Shown here: one piece after another, positions 6,824 through 13,732 of the stretch | Position numbering within the stretch: the first letter of the stretch is position 1 | Layout: every line of letters begins with the position of its first letter | Source: Intrasporangium_A sp051961875 | GTDB taxonomy: Bacteria > Actinomycetota > Actinomycetes > Actinomycetales > Dermatophilaceae | Direction of reading: 5' to 3' | Assembly (NCBI RefSeq): GCF_051961875.1 | Contig: NZ_JBQCCV010000245.1 | Location: 1-19,104 of the forward strand | DNA: 19,104 nucleotides | The notes under the pieces: model-generated | What the model was told of the DNA's origin: nothing | Databases searched by the model: none | The model's input: only the letters and a program-made list of their open reading frames with translations | Translations under genes and position numbers: made by a program

Positions 6824-8206
6824 ATGCGGGCCAAACACATCCTGGTGGCCGGCGCGGTGGTGCTACTGGCCGGGTGTGCCGGCGTGGGCGGCGGTGGCTC
6901 CTCCGGCGGCGACGCTGGCCCGAGCGGGGCCAAGGGCGGCAGTGAGTTCAGCGGCACCCCGAGCGGGACGTTGCGCATCATGGGCTTCGGTGGCGAGGAC
7001 GAGGTCGCGCAGGCGCGCGTCTCAGCCTTCAAGGCCGCCTACCCGACGGCCCAGGTCTCGCAGACGAAGGGCGACTTCGACGCTCAGCAGTTCCTCAGCG
7101 CCCTCGCGAGCGGCAACCCACCGGACGTCGTCTACATGGACCGCAACCTCGTCGGCACCTACGCCGCGCAGCAGGCGATCGTCCCGCTCGAGGCGTGTGT
7201 CGACGGGCAGCAGGTCGACACGAGCCAGTACCGCGAGGCCGCCCTCAAGACGGTGACGCTCGGCGACAAGCTCTACGGCATCCCCGAGTTCTACGTCGTG
7301 GTCGTCAACCTCATCGACGGCAAGGCGCTCGCGGACGCAGGGCTGCAGACCAGCGACATCCAGACCAAGGACTGGCAGGCGCTCAAGCAGACCAGCGACA
7401 AGCTGCACCAGGCCAAGGGTGGCAAGCTCAGCGCGATCGGCTTCGACCCCAAGCTCCCTGAGGACTTCCCGCTCTGGGCGATGGCCAACGGCGCAGACCT
7501 CATCAAGGAGGATGGTGCGCCGAACCTCAACGACCCCAAGGCAGTTGAGGCGCTCGACTTCGCGGCGAGCCTCGTCAAGGACCAGGGCGGCTGGGCCTCC
7601 TTCAAGGCGTTCCGGGACTCCCACGACATCTTCAGCGACAACAACCCGATCTCCGCGCATGCCGTCGCCGCGTTCCCGATGGAGAACTGGTACGTCAACG
7701 TGCTGCGCGACTTCATCCCCAAGGGCCTGGGGCTCCAGTCGACTTCGTTCACCGACCACGACGGCAAGCCGATCAGCACGGTCGGCGGCAACGCCTGGGT
7801 CATCCCGAAGGGCGCGAAGAACCCGCTTGCGGCGTGCGCTTGGGCCAAGACGATGACGAGCAAGGACACGTGGATGAAGGCGGCCGACGCCCGCATCGCG
7901 AAGGTCAAGGCCGACAAGAGCTTCTTCACCGGCCTCTTCACGGCGAACAAGCCCGCCGACGAGGAGATCAAGGCGAAGTACCTCACCAACGTGCCGGACC
8001 CCGGTTTCGAGCAGGCGATCAACAACTACTACGCCACCCTCGATGTTGCCAAGGCGCTCTATCCGTCGCCGGCCGGCTCCGAGATCGACGCCGCCTGGCG
8101 CAGCGCCGCCGAGAAGGTCCTGACCGGGACCCCCGCCCAGACCGCCCTCGACCAGGCGCAGAAGGAGGCTCAGTCGGCCTACGACAAGGCGAGCAAGAAT
8201 GGCTGA
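6824..8206 (+). CDS. ABC transporter extracellular solute-binding lipoprotein (sugar type)
   Basis: A 460-residue binding protein of the family 1 (carbohydrate) type. The N-terminus MRAKHILVAGAVVLLAGC is a lipoprotein signal with the lipobox LAGC, so C18 is the predicted lipidated residue. A glycine/serine-rich tether follows. The mature domain starts SGTLRIMGFGGEDEVAQAR and contains SGNPPDVVYMD, FPMENWYVN and GGNAWVIPKGAKNPLAACAW, typical of maltose/oligosaccharide-binding proteins. GGAGGGGG just upstream supports ATG 6824; the frame is open to 6752, but that would cross the terminator tail. The stop overlaps the first permease start by 8 nt. The substrate cannot be read; an alpha-glucoside is plausible from the nearby GH13 gene but unproven. 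Confidence 0.9.
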   Translation: MRAKHILVAGAVVLLAGCAGVGGGGSSGGDAGPSGAKGGSEFSGTPSGTLRIMGFGGEDEVAQARVSAFKAAYPTAQVSQTKGDFDAQQFLSALASGNPPDVVYMDRNLVGTYAAQQAIVPLEACVDGQQVDTSQYREAALKTVTLGDKLYGIPEFYVVVVNLIDGKALADAGLQTSDIQTKDWQALKQTSDKLHQAKGGKLSAIGFDPKLPEDFPLWAMANGADLIKEDGAPNLNDPKAVEALDFAASLVKDQGGWASFKAFRDSHDIFSDNNPISAHAVAAFPMENWYVNVLRDFIPKGLGLQSTSFTDHDGKPISTVGGNAWVIPKGAKNPLAACAWAKTMTSKDTWMKAADARIAKVKADKSFFTGLFTANKPADEEIKAKYLTNVPDPGFEQAINNYYATLDVAKALYPSPAGSEIDAAWRSAAEKVLTGTPAQTALDQAQKEAQSAYDKASKNG

Positions 8207-9152
8207 GCAGGCCATTCGCACCGCGCGCGGTCTCCGGGCGGCGCGCGCCCGAGGATCGTTGCAGCGTAAGGAAAGCAGAGCGGCATACCTCTTCCTCTTG
8301 CCGTGGATCTTCGGCTTCCTCGTCTTCACCGCGGGGCCGATGGTGGCCAGCCTCTTCCTGTCCTTCACCGACTACTCGGTCGTCCGGCCGTCCGAGCCGG
8401 TCGGGCTCGCGAACTACCAGCAGCTCATCGACGACCCACGCGTCGCGAAGTCGCTCACCAACACGTTCGTGTATGCCGCTCTCTTCGTCCCGCTCGGCAC
8501 GGTCGTCGCGCTGGGGCTGGCGATGCTGCTGCACAAGGTCGGTCGCGCCAAAGGGTTCTTCCGGACGGTCTTCTACCTGCCGGTGATGACGCCTGCCGTC
8601 GCCGCGGGCGCGATGTTCCTGCTCCTGCTCAACGGGCAGACCGGCCTGGTCAACCAGGTGCTCGGGTGGTTCGGGGTGGGCGGGCCGAACTGGACCACCG
8701 ATCCCGCGTGGCTCAAGCCCTCGCTCGCCATGGTCAGCCTCTGGACCGTCGGCGGCACCGTCGTCATCTACCTGGCCGCGCTCAACAACGTGCCGAAGCA
8801 GCTCTACGAGGCGGCGATGCTCGACGGGGCCGGGGCGGTGCGGCGGTTCTTCCACGTGACGCTGCCGATGATCTCAGGCGCCCTGTTCTTCACCGTCATC
8901 ACGCACACCATCGCGGCGATGCAGATGTTCGATCAGGCCTACACGATGTTCTACGGGCCACAGCAGAAGGCGAGCGCGTCCGACGAGTCACTCGTCTACA
9001 TGGTCTACCTGTTCCAGAACGCCTTCCAGTTCTTCAAGATGGGCTTCGCCTCGGCCATGGCCTGGCTGCTCTTCATCATCATCTTGGTCATCACGGTGAT
9101 CCAGGTGAAGGTCGGCAACCGGTTCGTCTACTACGAGGGGGACAACCGATGA
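8199..9152 (+). CDS. Sugar ABC transporter permease, MalF/UgpA type
   Basis: A 317-residue inner-membrane permease with about six transmembrane helices (AYLFLLPWIFGFLVF is the first) and the cytoplasmic EAA loop EAAMLDGAGAVRRFFHVTLP starting at residue 204, which docks the ATPase. The N-terminal basic stretch RTARGLRAARARGSLQRKES is cytoplasmic. The ATG at 8199 lies inside the end of the binding-protein gene with only a weak ribosome-binding site, consistent with translational coupling. The stop overlaps the next start as ATGA. It forms the membrane channel with the second permease. Confidence 0.93.
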   Translation: MAEQAIRTARGLRAARARGSLQRKESRAAYLFLLPWIFGFLVFTAGPMVASLFLSFTDYSVVRPSEPVGLANYQQLIDDPRVAKSLTNTFVYAALFVPLGTVVALGLAMLLHKVGRAKGFFRTVFYLPVMTPAVAAGAMFLLLLNGQTGLVNQVLGWFGVGGPNWTTDPAWLKPSLAMVSLWTVGGTVVIYLAALNNVPKQLYEAAMLDGAGAVRRFFHVTLPMISGALFFTVITHTIAAMQMFDQAYTMFYGPQQKASASDESLVYMVYLFQNAFQFFKMGFASAMAWLLFIIILVITVIQVKVGNRFVYYEGDNR

Positions 9153-9994
9153 TCGCCCGTCTGCGCGTCGTCACGCCCGGCACGGTGGTGCGGCTCCTGC
9201 TGCTGACCGTCGCGTCGGTCGCCTTCGTCTACCCGCTGGTCTGGCTCGTCAGCGCGTCGCTCAAGCCGAAGACCGAGGTCTTCGACAACAAGCTGGTCCC
9301 CGACCATGTCCAGTGGAGCAACTTCGTCGAGGTCTGGAACGCCGGGCCCGTCCTGCAGTGGCTCATCAACTCGACGCTGGTCGCGTTCATGGCGGCGATC
9401 ACCGTGACCATCTCGAGCGCGGCCGTCGCGTTCGGCTTCGCCTACTTCCGGTTCCGGCTGCGCGGCGTGCTGTTCGGGCTCGTGCTGTCGACGATGATGC
9501 TGCCCGGCGCGGTCACGATGATCCCGGTGTACCTCATCTGGAACAAGCTCGGCTTCGTCGACACCCAGGTGCCGCTGTGGGCCGCGAACCTCTTCGGCTC
9601 GGCGTTCTACATCTTCCTGCTACGGCAGTTCTTCCTCGGCGTGCCGCGCGAGCTGTTCGAGGCGGCGCGGATCGACGGGTGCGGCTTCTTCGGGCTGTTC
9701 CGCCGGATCGCGCTCCCGCTCTGCCGACCCGCCCTCATCATCGTGTTCGTCTTCGAGATGCAGGCGAGCTGGTCCGACCTGATGAAGCCGCTGATCTACC
9801 TGCAGACGGAGCAGTACTTCACGATGCCGCGCGGGCTGAAGCAGATCATCGACGCCTTCGCCCTGTCCGGTGAGTACCACTGGGAGATCGCGATGGCGGC
9901 GACCCTGCTCGCGACGGTGCCGATGATCGTCGTGTTCGCGTTCGCCCAGCGCTACCTGCTCGACGGCCTCGCGCTCTCCGCCAAGCAAGGCTGA
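9149..9994 (+). CDS. Sugar ABC transporter permease, MalG/UgpE type
   Basis: A 281-residue permease starting MIARLRVVTPGTVVRLLLL, with the family phrase YPLVWLVSASLKP and an EAA loop EAARIDGCGFFGLFRRIALP from residue 171. About six membrane helices are evident. It overlaps the upstream permease by 4 nt (ATGA). No ATP-binding subunit follows; actinobacterial sugar importers of this layout commonly borrow a shared MsiK/MalK-type ATPase encoded elsewhere, which is the likely arrangement here. The repeat tract starts only 12 nt after the stop. Confidence 0.93.
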   Translation: MIARLRVVTPGTVVRLLLLTVASVAFVYPLVWLVSASLKPKTEVFDNKLVPDHVQWSNFVEVWNAGPVLQWLINSTLVAFMAAITVTISSAAVAFGFAYFRFRLRGVLFGLVLSTMMLPGAVTMIPVYLIWNKLGFVDTQVPLWAANLFGSAFYIFLLRQFFLGVPRELFEAARIDGCGFFGLFRRIALPLCRPALIIVFVFEMQASWSDLMKPLIYLQTEQYFTMPRGLKQIIDAFALSGEYHWEIAMAATLLATVPMIVVFAFAQRYLLDGLALSAKQG

Positions 9995-10006
9995 CCCCCG
10001 ATCACC

Positions 10007-10134
10007 GTCGAGTGAGCGTTTGGTCCCACCCGTCTCACGTCGAGTGAGCGCTTGGTCCCACCCGTCCCACGTCGAGTGAGCGCTTCGTCCCAGCCGTCCC
10101 ACGTCGAGTGAGCGCTTCGTCCCAGCCGTCTCAC
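10007..10134 (+). repeat. Four tandem 32-bp units carrying the forward repeat arm
   Basis: Units start at 10007, 10039, 10071 and 10103, exactly 32 bp apart. Each begins GTCGAGTGAGCG, continues with YTTSGTCCCA, and ends with a 9-10 nt linker of the type CCGTCYCAC that is also conserved. There are only a few substitutions between units. After the fourth arm, exactly 2 nt later, GTCTC (10128-10132) pairs with GAGAC (10138-10142) across a 5-nt loop, the same offset at which other loci have their inner hairpin. The linkers are near-identical, so this is a tandem repeat and not a CRISPR array. It lies 12 nt after the permease stop. Confidence 0.9.
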
Positions 10135-10154
10135 CTAGAGACACCGCCGGCACT

Positions 10155-10244
10155 CCGTCCACACCTCAATGCCGTTCGTCCACGTTGTCCACAAGGGCCA
10201 AGTGCCGCTGTTCGCCGAAGGGCTCCTCCCCCGAGTGTGGACCG
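10155..10244. other. Cluster of DnaA-box-like words
   Basis: A perfect actinobacterial DnaA box, TTGTCCACA, sits at 10185-10193. Directly before it is TCGTCCACG (10176-10184), and CCGTCCACA lies at 10155-10163; an inverted TGTGGACCG is at 10236-10244. The last three each match 7 of 9. Four such words in 90 bp between the repeat tract and the nuclease gene are suggestive, but GTCCAC words are frequent in GC-rich DNA. No AT-rich unwinding region or dnaA/dnaN gene is nearby, so this is not the chromosomal origin. Confidence 0.35.
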
Positions 10245-11201
10245 ATGATGACGTCTCAGCCGGTCCCTCATGGTCTCGCAGAGTTGGACGAACGAAGGCC
10301 GGCACTGCTCGCACGGTGCCGCTCGGCCATCACCGTCCTGCCGTCGGGATCCGTGTTTTCACACCTGACGGCGGCGGCGCTACTCGGGCTGCCCATGTCC
10401 TACGCAATGGAGGCCGAGACCCGGCTCCACTGCATCCGACCTATCACTATGGGGCAGGCGCGCATCGACGGCGTCGTCGGCCATCGGGCCCTGCACCCAC
10501 GAGAAGTCGTCATGGTCGAGGGCTTGCCAGTGGTCGGCCTGGCAGACACGTGGGTGGATCTGGGCCAACTCGTGGGTCGGGGCAAGCCGGTGGGTCTCGA
10601 CGACCTCATTGTGGTGGGCGACGCATGCGCCACGGCGCTCGAGAGCGTCATACCTCTGCGCCGTGCGCTTGCCGCGCGAGTGCGGCCGCGTGGCAAGCGG
10701 ACCCTTCTCGAGGCCTTGGATCTCATCCGTGTGGGGTCATGGTCCCCTCGGGAGACGCTCGCCCGAATCATGCTTGTTCGAGCCGGCCTGCCGGAGCCCA
10801 AGCTCAATGTGCGCATCTACTCAATGGCGATACCGGATCTGCTCCTGGGTGTCGGCGACTTGGTGTGGCATGAGGAGCGCCCGGGTGAGGAGGACATCAA
10901 AGTCATCGGTGAATACCAGGGACTCGCCTTTCACGGCAACCGTCCACAACGCCTCCGGGACCGGCGTCGGAGGGGCGGGCTGGAATCGGACGGGTGGCAG
11001 GTCGAGGACATCTGGGCTGAAAACATGGCCGATCGGCACCCTCGCGAACTGACGGTGATCCGCTTCGCCGAAGCCCTGAGGTTTCCGGTGGGCGGCCTCG
11101 ATCTCAGCGCGGTGGAGCCGCAGTTCCTTTCCCGTCATGCGATCTTCGAGGCGCAGCAACGTGACGACTTGTGGCGCGAACGGCAGTACCGAAGGGCGTG
11201 A
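10245..11201 (+). CDS. Nuclease-fold protein of the Vsr/DUF559-like type (AbiEi-like N-part)
   Basis: An approximately 318-residue protein. The middle part FSHLTAAALLGLPM and PVVGLADTWVDLGQL resembles actinobacterial proteins annotated as AbiEi-like or DUF559-domain proteins. The C-terminal segment PDLLLGVGDLVW, then IGEYQGLAFHG (E223) and D-x-x-R-x(n)-SDGWQV has the Vsr-like endonuclease pattern in which an acidic residue in EYxG and a following H are catalytic candidates. The start is uncertain: ATG 10245 or 10248 have no clear ribosome-binding site, and the frame is open to a TTG at 10185. Compared with usual family members the N-terminal winged-helix portion seems short or missing. Codon use is more AT-tolerant than in neighbours. 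It is a lone gene bracketed by oppositely oriented repeat arrays; its role is unknown. Confidence 0.7.
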   Translation: MMTSQPVPHGLAELDERRPALLARCRSAITVLPSGSVFSHLTAAALLGLPMSYAMEAETRLHCIRPITMGQARIDGVVGHRALHPREVVMVEGLPVVGLADTWVDLGQLVGRGKPVGLDDLIVVGDACATALESVIPLRRALAARVRPRGKRTLLEALDLIRVGSWSPRETLARIMLVRAGLPEPKLNVRIYSMAIPDLLLGVGDLVWHEERPGEEDIKVIGEYQGLAFHGNRPQRLRDRRRRGGLESDGWQVEDIWAENMADRHPRELTVIRFAEALRFPVGGLDLSAVEPQFLSRHAIFEAQQRDDLWRERQYRRA

Positions 11202-11240
11202 CGGCACGTGCCGGCGCTCGGGAGTCGAAGCACTGGGGGC

Positions 11241-11348
11241 TCTGGAGCTGAGCGCTCACTCGACCATGGGACTGCTGGGGCGTCTGGGGCTGAGCGCTCA
11301 CTCGATGCTGGGACTCAAGGGGTCTTTGGGGCTGAGCGCTCACTCGAC
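11241..11348 (-). repeat. Three 42-bp tandem units carrying the inverted repeat arm
   Basis: Arms at 11242-11264, 11284-11306 and 11326-11348 are 42 bp apart and read TGAGCGCTCACTCGA in this strand, so they are the reverse complement of the arms at 10007-10134. The arm variant ends in GAGCCCCAG-like rather than GTCCCAG sequence. Because 42 is a multiple of three, one frame encodes a repeating peptide (LSAHS), but that frame has no credible start. A perfect 12-bp palindrome CGGCACGTGCCG (11202-11213) sits between the nuclease stop and this array. Together with the forward array it brackets the nuclease gene as inverted repeats. Confidence 0.88.
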
Positions 11349-11438
11349 GGTGGAGGGGTGTGACTGCTCCCCCTGAGTGTTGGCTGGGAGGGCTGCCACT
11401 GCTGCTTGTCCCAGGTCAGAGCGGGTAAGCCACTTCTC

Positions 11439-12929
11439 ATGCACACGCCGATCCGCGACCTGCTCGACCGCTTTCCGGGCGTGCGGCTGCTTGTCCTCGG
11501 TGACGCTGTGCTCGACGCATGGATGTATGCCGCGTGCGGCCGGCTTGCTCGCGAGGCGCCCGTGCCGGTCCACGAGGTCGACCACGTCGACTGGATGCCT
11601 GGCTCGGCGGCGAACTGCGCCGCCAACGCCGCGGCCCTCGGTGGTCAGGTGGAGCTGGTCGCGCTCGTCGGTGCCGACGAGTCGGGCGAGCGGCTGCGGA
11701 GCATCCTGCGCGGCAGCGGGGTCGACGACTCGGGGATCGTGGTCGACGCGACCCGGAGCACGACGACGAAGTCCCGGCTCGTCGTCGACGGCCAGGTGAT
11801 GAGCCGGTTCGACACCGAGGCCCACCCGGCATGGAGTGGCGCCGCCCTTGCTCGGCTTGGCGACCTGGCGATCGAGCGCCTCGAGCGGGTCGATGCCGTG
11901 CTGGTTGCCGACTACGGCAACGGTGCCCTCTCCGAGGGGTTCATCCGTCGGTTCTGCCGGGAGAGGAACCGGCTGCGCGGTCCCCTCATCGTCGACGGCC
12001 ACGACTTCCACCGGTGGGACGACTGCCGGGTCACGGCGATGACCCCCAGCGCCTCGGAAATCGACGGGACCCCCCTCGAGACCCCGCAGGCCGAACGGAT
12101 CGAGCGCCTCACGACACGCTCGCAGGAACTCCTGCGCGAGTGGCGCTGCGACATGCTCCTCACGACGGTCGACGCGGCTGGCACCCTGCTGCACCGGTGG
12201 GGTCGCCCTCCCCATCGCACCCGTGCCGTCGCTCATGCGACCCAGCAGACGTGCGGTGCGGGTGACACGGTCAGCGCCGCGTTCGCCCTCGCCCTGGCGG
12301 CGGGGGCCGAGCCCGACGTCGCTGCCGACCTCGCGCAGGAGGCGGCCGGTGTCGTCGTGGACCAGCCCGGGACGTCCTGCTGCACCGCGGCGGCCCTGCT
12401 CGAGCGGAGCCGCGGGCTCGACGACGGGCTCGGCGTCACGTCGAGGGCGGAGCTGCGCGGCCACGTGGCGGCCCACCGGGCGGCCGGCCGGCGGATCGTC
12501 TTCACGAACGGATGCTTCGACATCCTCCACGCCGGCCACGTCGAGTACCTCCGCCAGGCTCGGGCCCTCGGCGACGTCCTGGTCGTCGCCCTCAACAGCG
12601 ACGCCAGCGTGCGGCGGCTCAAGGGAGATGACCGGCCCATCGTGCCCGAGGCCGAGCGAGCCGGGCTGCTCGCGGCCCTGCGTTCGGTCGACCACGTCGT
12701 CCTGTTCGACACGGAGAGCCCGCGCGACCTCATCGGGCTCGTCCGACCCGACGTCTACGTCAAGGGCGGCGACTACAACGTCGAGATGCTCCCCGAAGCC
12801 CCGCTCATCCAGCGACTGGGCGGCGAGGTCGTGCTCGTGGACTACATCGGAGGACGGTCGACGACCGAGATCGTCGAACGGATCCGGGGACAGCGCCCGA
12901 CCCTGATGCCCGCGGAGCACCATCGATGA
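11439..12929 (+). CDS. hldE: HldE-like bifunctional heptose-7-phosphate kinase / 1-phosphate adenylyltransferase
   Basis: A 496-residue fusion. Residues about 1-310 are a PfkB/ribokinase-family sugar kinase: LLVLGDAVLDAW, MPGSAANCAANAAALGG, STTTKSRLVVDGQVMSRFDTE and CGAGDTVSAAFALALAAGA with catalytic D276. Residues about 345-496 are a cytidylyltransferase-fold domain: FTNGCFDILHAGHVEYLRQA with HAGH at 364-367, then GDDRPIVPEAERAGLLAALR and YVKGGDYN. In the known pathway these two activities produce ADP-D-glycero-D-manno-heptose together with GmhA, GmhB and HldD, which are not in this window. The ATG at 11439 is chosen from homology; a ribosome-binding site is not obvious and the frame is open to a TTG at 11406. 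Its stop overlaps the GT2 start (ATGA), starting a three-gene glycan operon. Confidence 0.92.
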   Translation: MHTPIRDLLDRFPGVRLLVLGDAVLDAWMYAACGRLAREAPVPVHEVDHVDWMPGSAANCAANAAALGGQVELVALVGADESGERLRSILRGSGVDDSGIVVDATRSTTTKSRLVVDGQVMSRFDTEAHPAWSGAALARLGDLAIERLERVDAVLVADYGNGALSEGFIRRFCRERNRLRGPLIVDGHDFHRWDDCRVTAMTPSASEIDGTPLETPQAERIERLTTRSQELLREWRCDMLLTTVDAAGTLLHRWGRPPHRTRAVAHATQQTCGAGDTVSAAFALALAAGAEPDVAADLAQEAAGVVVDQPGTSCCTAAALLERSRGLDDGLGVTSRAELRGHVAAHRAAGRRIVFTNGCFDILHAGHVEYLRQARALGDVLVVALNSDASVRRLKGDDRPIVPEAERAGLLAALRSVDHVVLFDTESPRDLIGLVRPDVYVKGGDYNVEMLPEAPLIQRLGGEVVLVDYIGGRSTTEIVERIRGQRPTLMPAEHHR

Positions 12930-13732
12930 GCCCGCCGGTCGACGTCCTGGTCCCGACCTGCGAGCGGCCGCATGCCCTGGCCGTGACCCTCTCCGGGCTG
13001 GCCGCCCAGACGCATCACGACTTCCGGGTGGTCCTCAGTGACCAGTCGGCGGAGCCCGTCGACACCGACCCACTCGTCTCGGCCATCCGGCGCGTCCTCG
13101 AGCTGCACGGCACACCGGTCAGGGTCGACCACCAGGTGCCGCGCCGCGGGGTGGCCGAGAACCGGCACCACCTGCTCGAGCTGTCGGACGCGCCATACGC
13201 CCTCTTTCTCGACGACGACGTCTGGCTGGAGCCGTGGGCCGTCGGGCGGCTCGTCGAGGCGATCGACGAGCTCGACTGTGGTTTCGTCGGATTCGCCGTC
13301 CAGGGCCTGTCCTACCGAGACGACCGGCGACCCCAACAGCTGAGCGCGTATGAGGAGTGGCGGGGCCGGGTCGAGCCCGAGCGGGTTCGCCGCGGGTCGT
13401 CGGCCTGGGACCGGCACCTGCTCCACAACGCCGCCAACCCCACCCACCTCGCCGAACAGCTGCGCCTCGACCCTGCGACGTGGCGTGCCTACAAGATCGC
13501 GTGGATCGGCGGCTGCGTCCTCTACCGCCGAGCGGCGCTCGTCGAGGCGGGCGGGTTCGCCTTCTGGCCCGACCTGCCGCGGGAGCATGCGGGGGAGGAC
13601 GTCGTGCCGCAGCTGCGCGTCATGGAGCGCCACGGGGGCGCCGGCATCCTGCCGAGCGGCGCGGTCCACCTCGAGCTGCCCACGACGGTGCCCCGTCGTG
13701 AGGTCGAGTGCTACGACGTGGTGGGCCTGTGA
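12926..13732 (+). CDS. Family 2 glycosyltransferase
   Basis: A 268-residue GT-A-fold enzyme. VDVLVPTCERPHALAVTLSG is the nucleotide-sugar-binding N-terminus, and FLDDDVWLEP contains the metal-binding DxD-type motif (D96-D98). WIGGCVLYRRAALVEAGGF and the following AGEDVVPQLRVMERHGG resemble the acceptor side of GT2 enzymes. No membrane segments are apparent, so it is probably cytoplasmic or membrane-associated. It overlaps hldE by 4 nt and the next gene by 4 nt (GTGA), so the three are translated together. The donor and acceptor are unknown; from context it helps build a heptose-containing surface glycan. Confidence 0.88.
   Translation: MSPPVDVLVPTCERPHALAVTLSGLAAQTHHDFRVVLSDQSAEPVDTDPLVSAIRRVLELHGTPVRVDHQVPRRGVAENRHHLLELSDAPYALFLDDDVWLEPWAVGRLVEAIDELDCGFVGFAVQGLSYRDDRRPQQLSAYEEWRGRVEPERVRRGSSAWDRHLLHNAANPTHLAEQLRLDPATWRAYKIAWIGGCVLYRRAALVEAGGFAFWPDLPREHAGEDVVPQLRVMERHGGAGILPSGAVHLELPTTVPRREVECYDVVGL

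Noticed and set aside
7022..8368. Long minus-strand open frame (448 aa) opposite the ABC binding protein
   Set aside because: It mirrors the codon bias of the real gene (rich in Leu, Arg, Val, Glu, Asp), has no recognisable domain and no start signal.
10007..10134. CRISPR array suggested by the exact 32-bp period
   Set aside because: The 9-10 nt between arms are almost identical in all units, so there are no unique spacers, and no cas genes are present. It is a tandem repeat.
9620..10162. Minus-strand frame encoding repeated GTKRSLD and AHSTWDG peptides
   Set aside because: It is antisense to the permease and reads through the tandem repeats. Similar peptides arise wherever the arm occurs (for example 18701-18952), so these are translations of the repeat and not genes.
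10155..10244. Replication origin
   Set aside because: DnaA-like words are present, but there is no AT-rich unwinding region, dnaA, dnaN or partition gene nearby.
10169..10873. Alternative + frame (234 aa) starting MPFVHVVHKGQ over the nuclease gene
   Set aside because: Beyond the first residues the composition is arginine/glycine/proline-rich shadow sequence. The overlapping frame carries the conserved nuclease motifs. A frameshift joining the two N-termini was considered but could not be supported.
11137..11376. 79-aa + strand frame with a repeating LSAHS peptide
   Set aside because: The repetition follows from the 42-bp DNA period (14 codons). The frame overlaps the end of the nuclease gene, has no ribosome-binding site, and has a product unlike known proteins.
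11340..12923. Long minus-strand open frame (527 aa) opposite hldE
   Set aside because: It is a GC-rich antisense frame opposite a clearly conserved enzyme and begins inside the repeat array; no protein family is recognisable.
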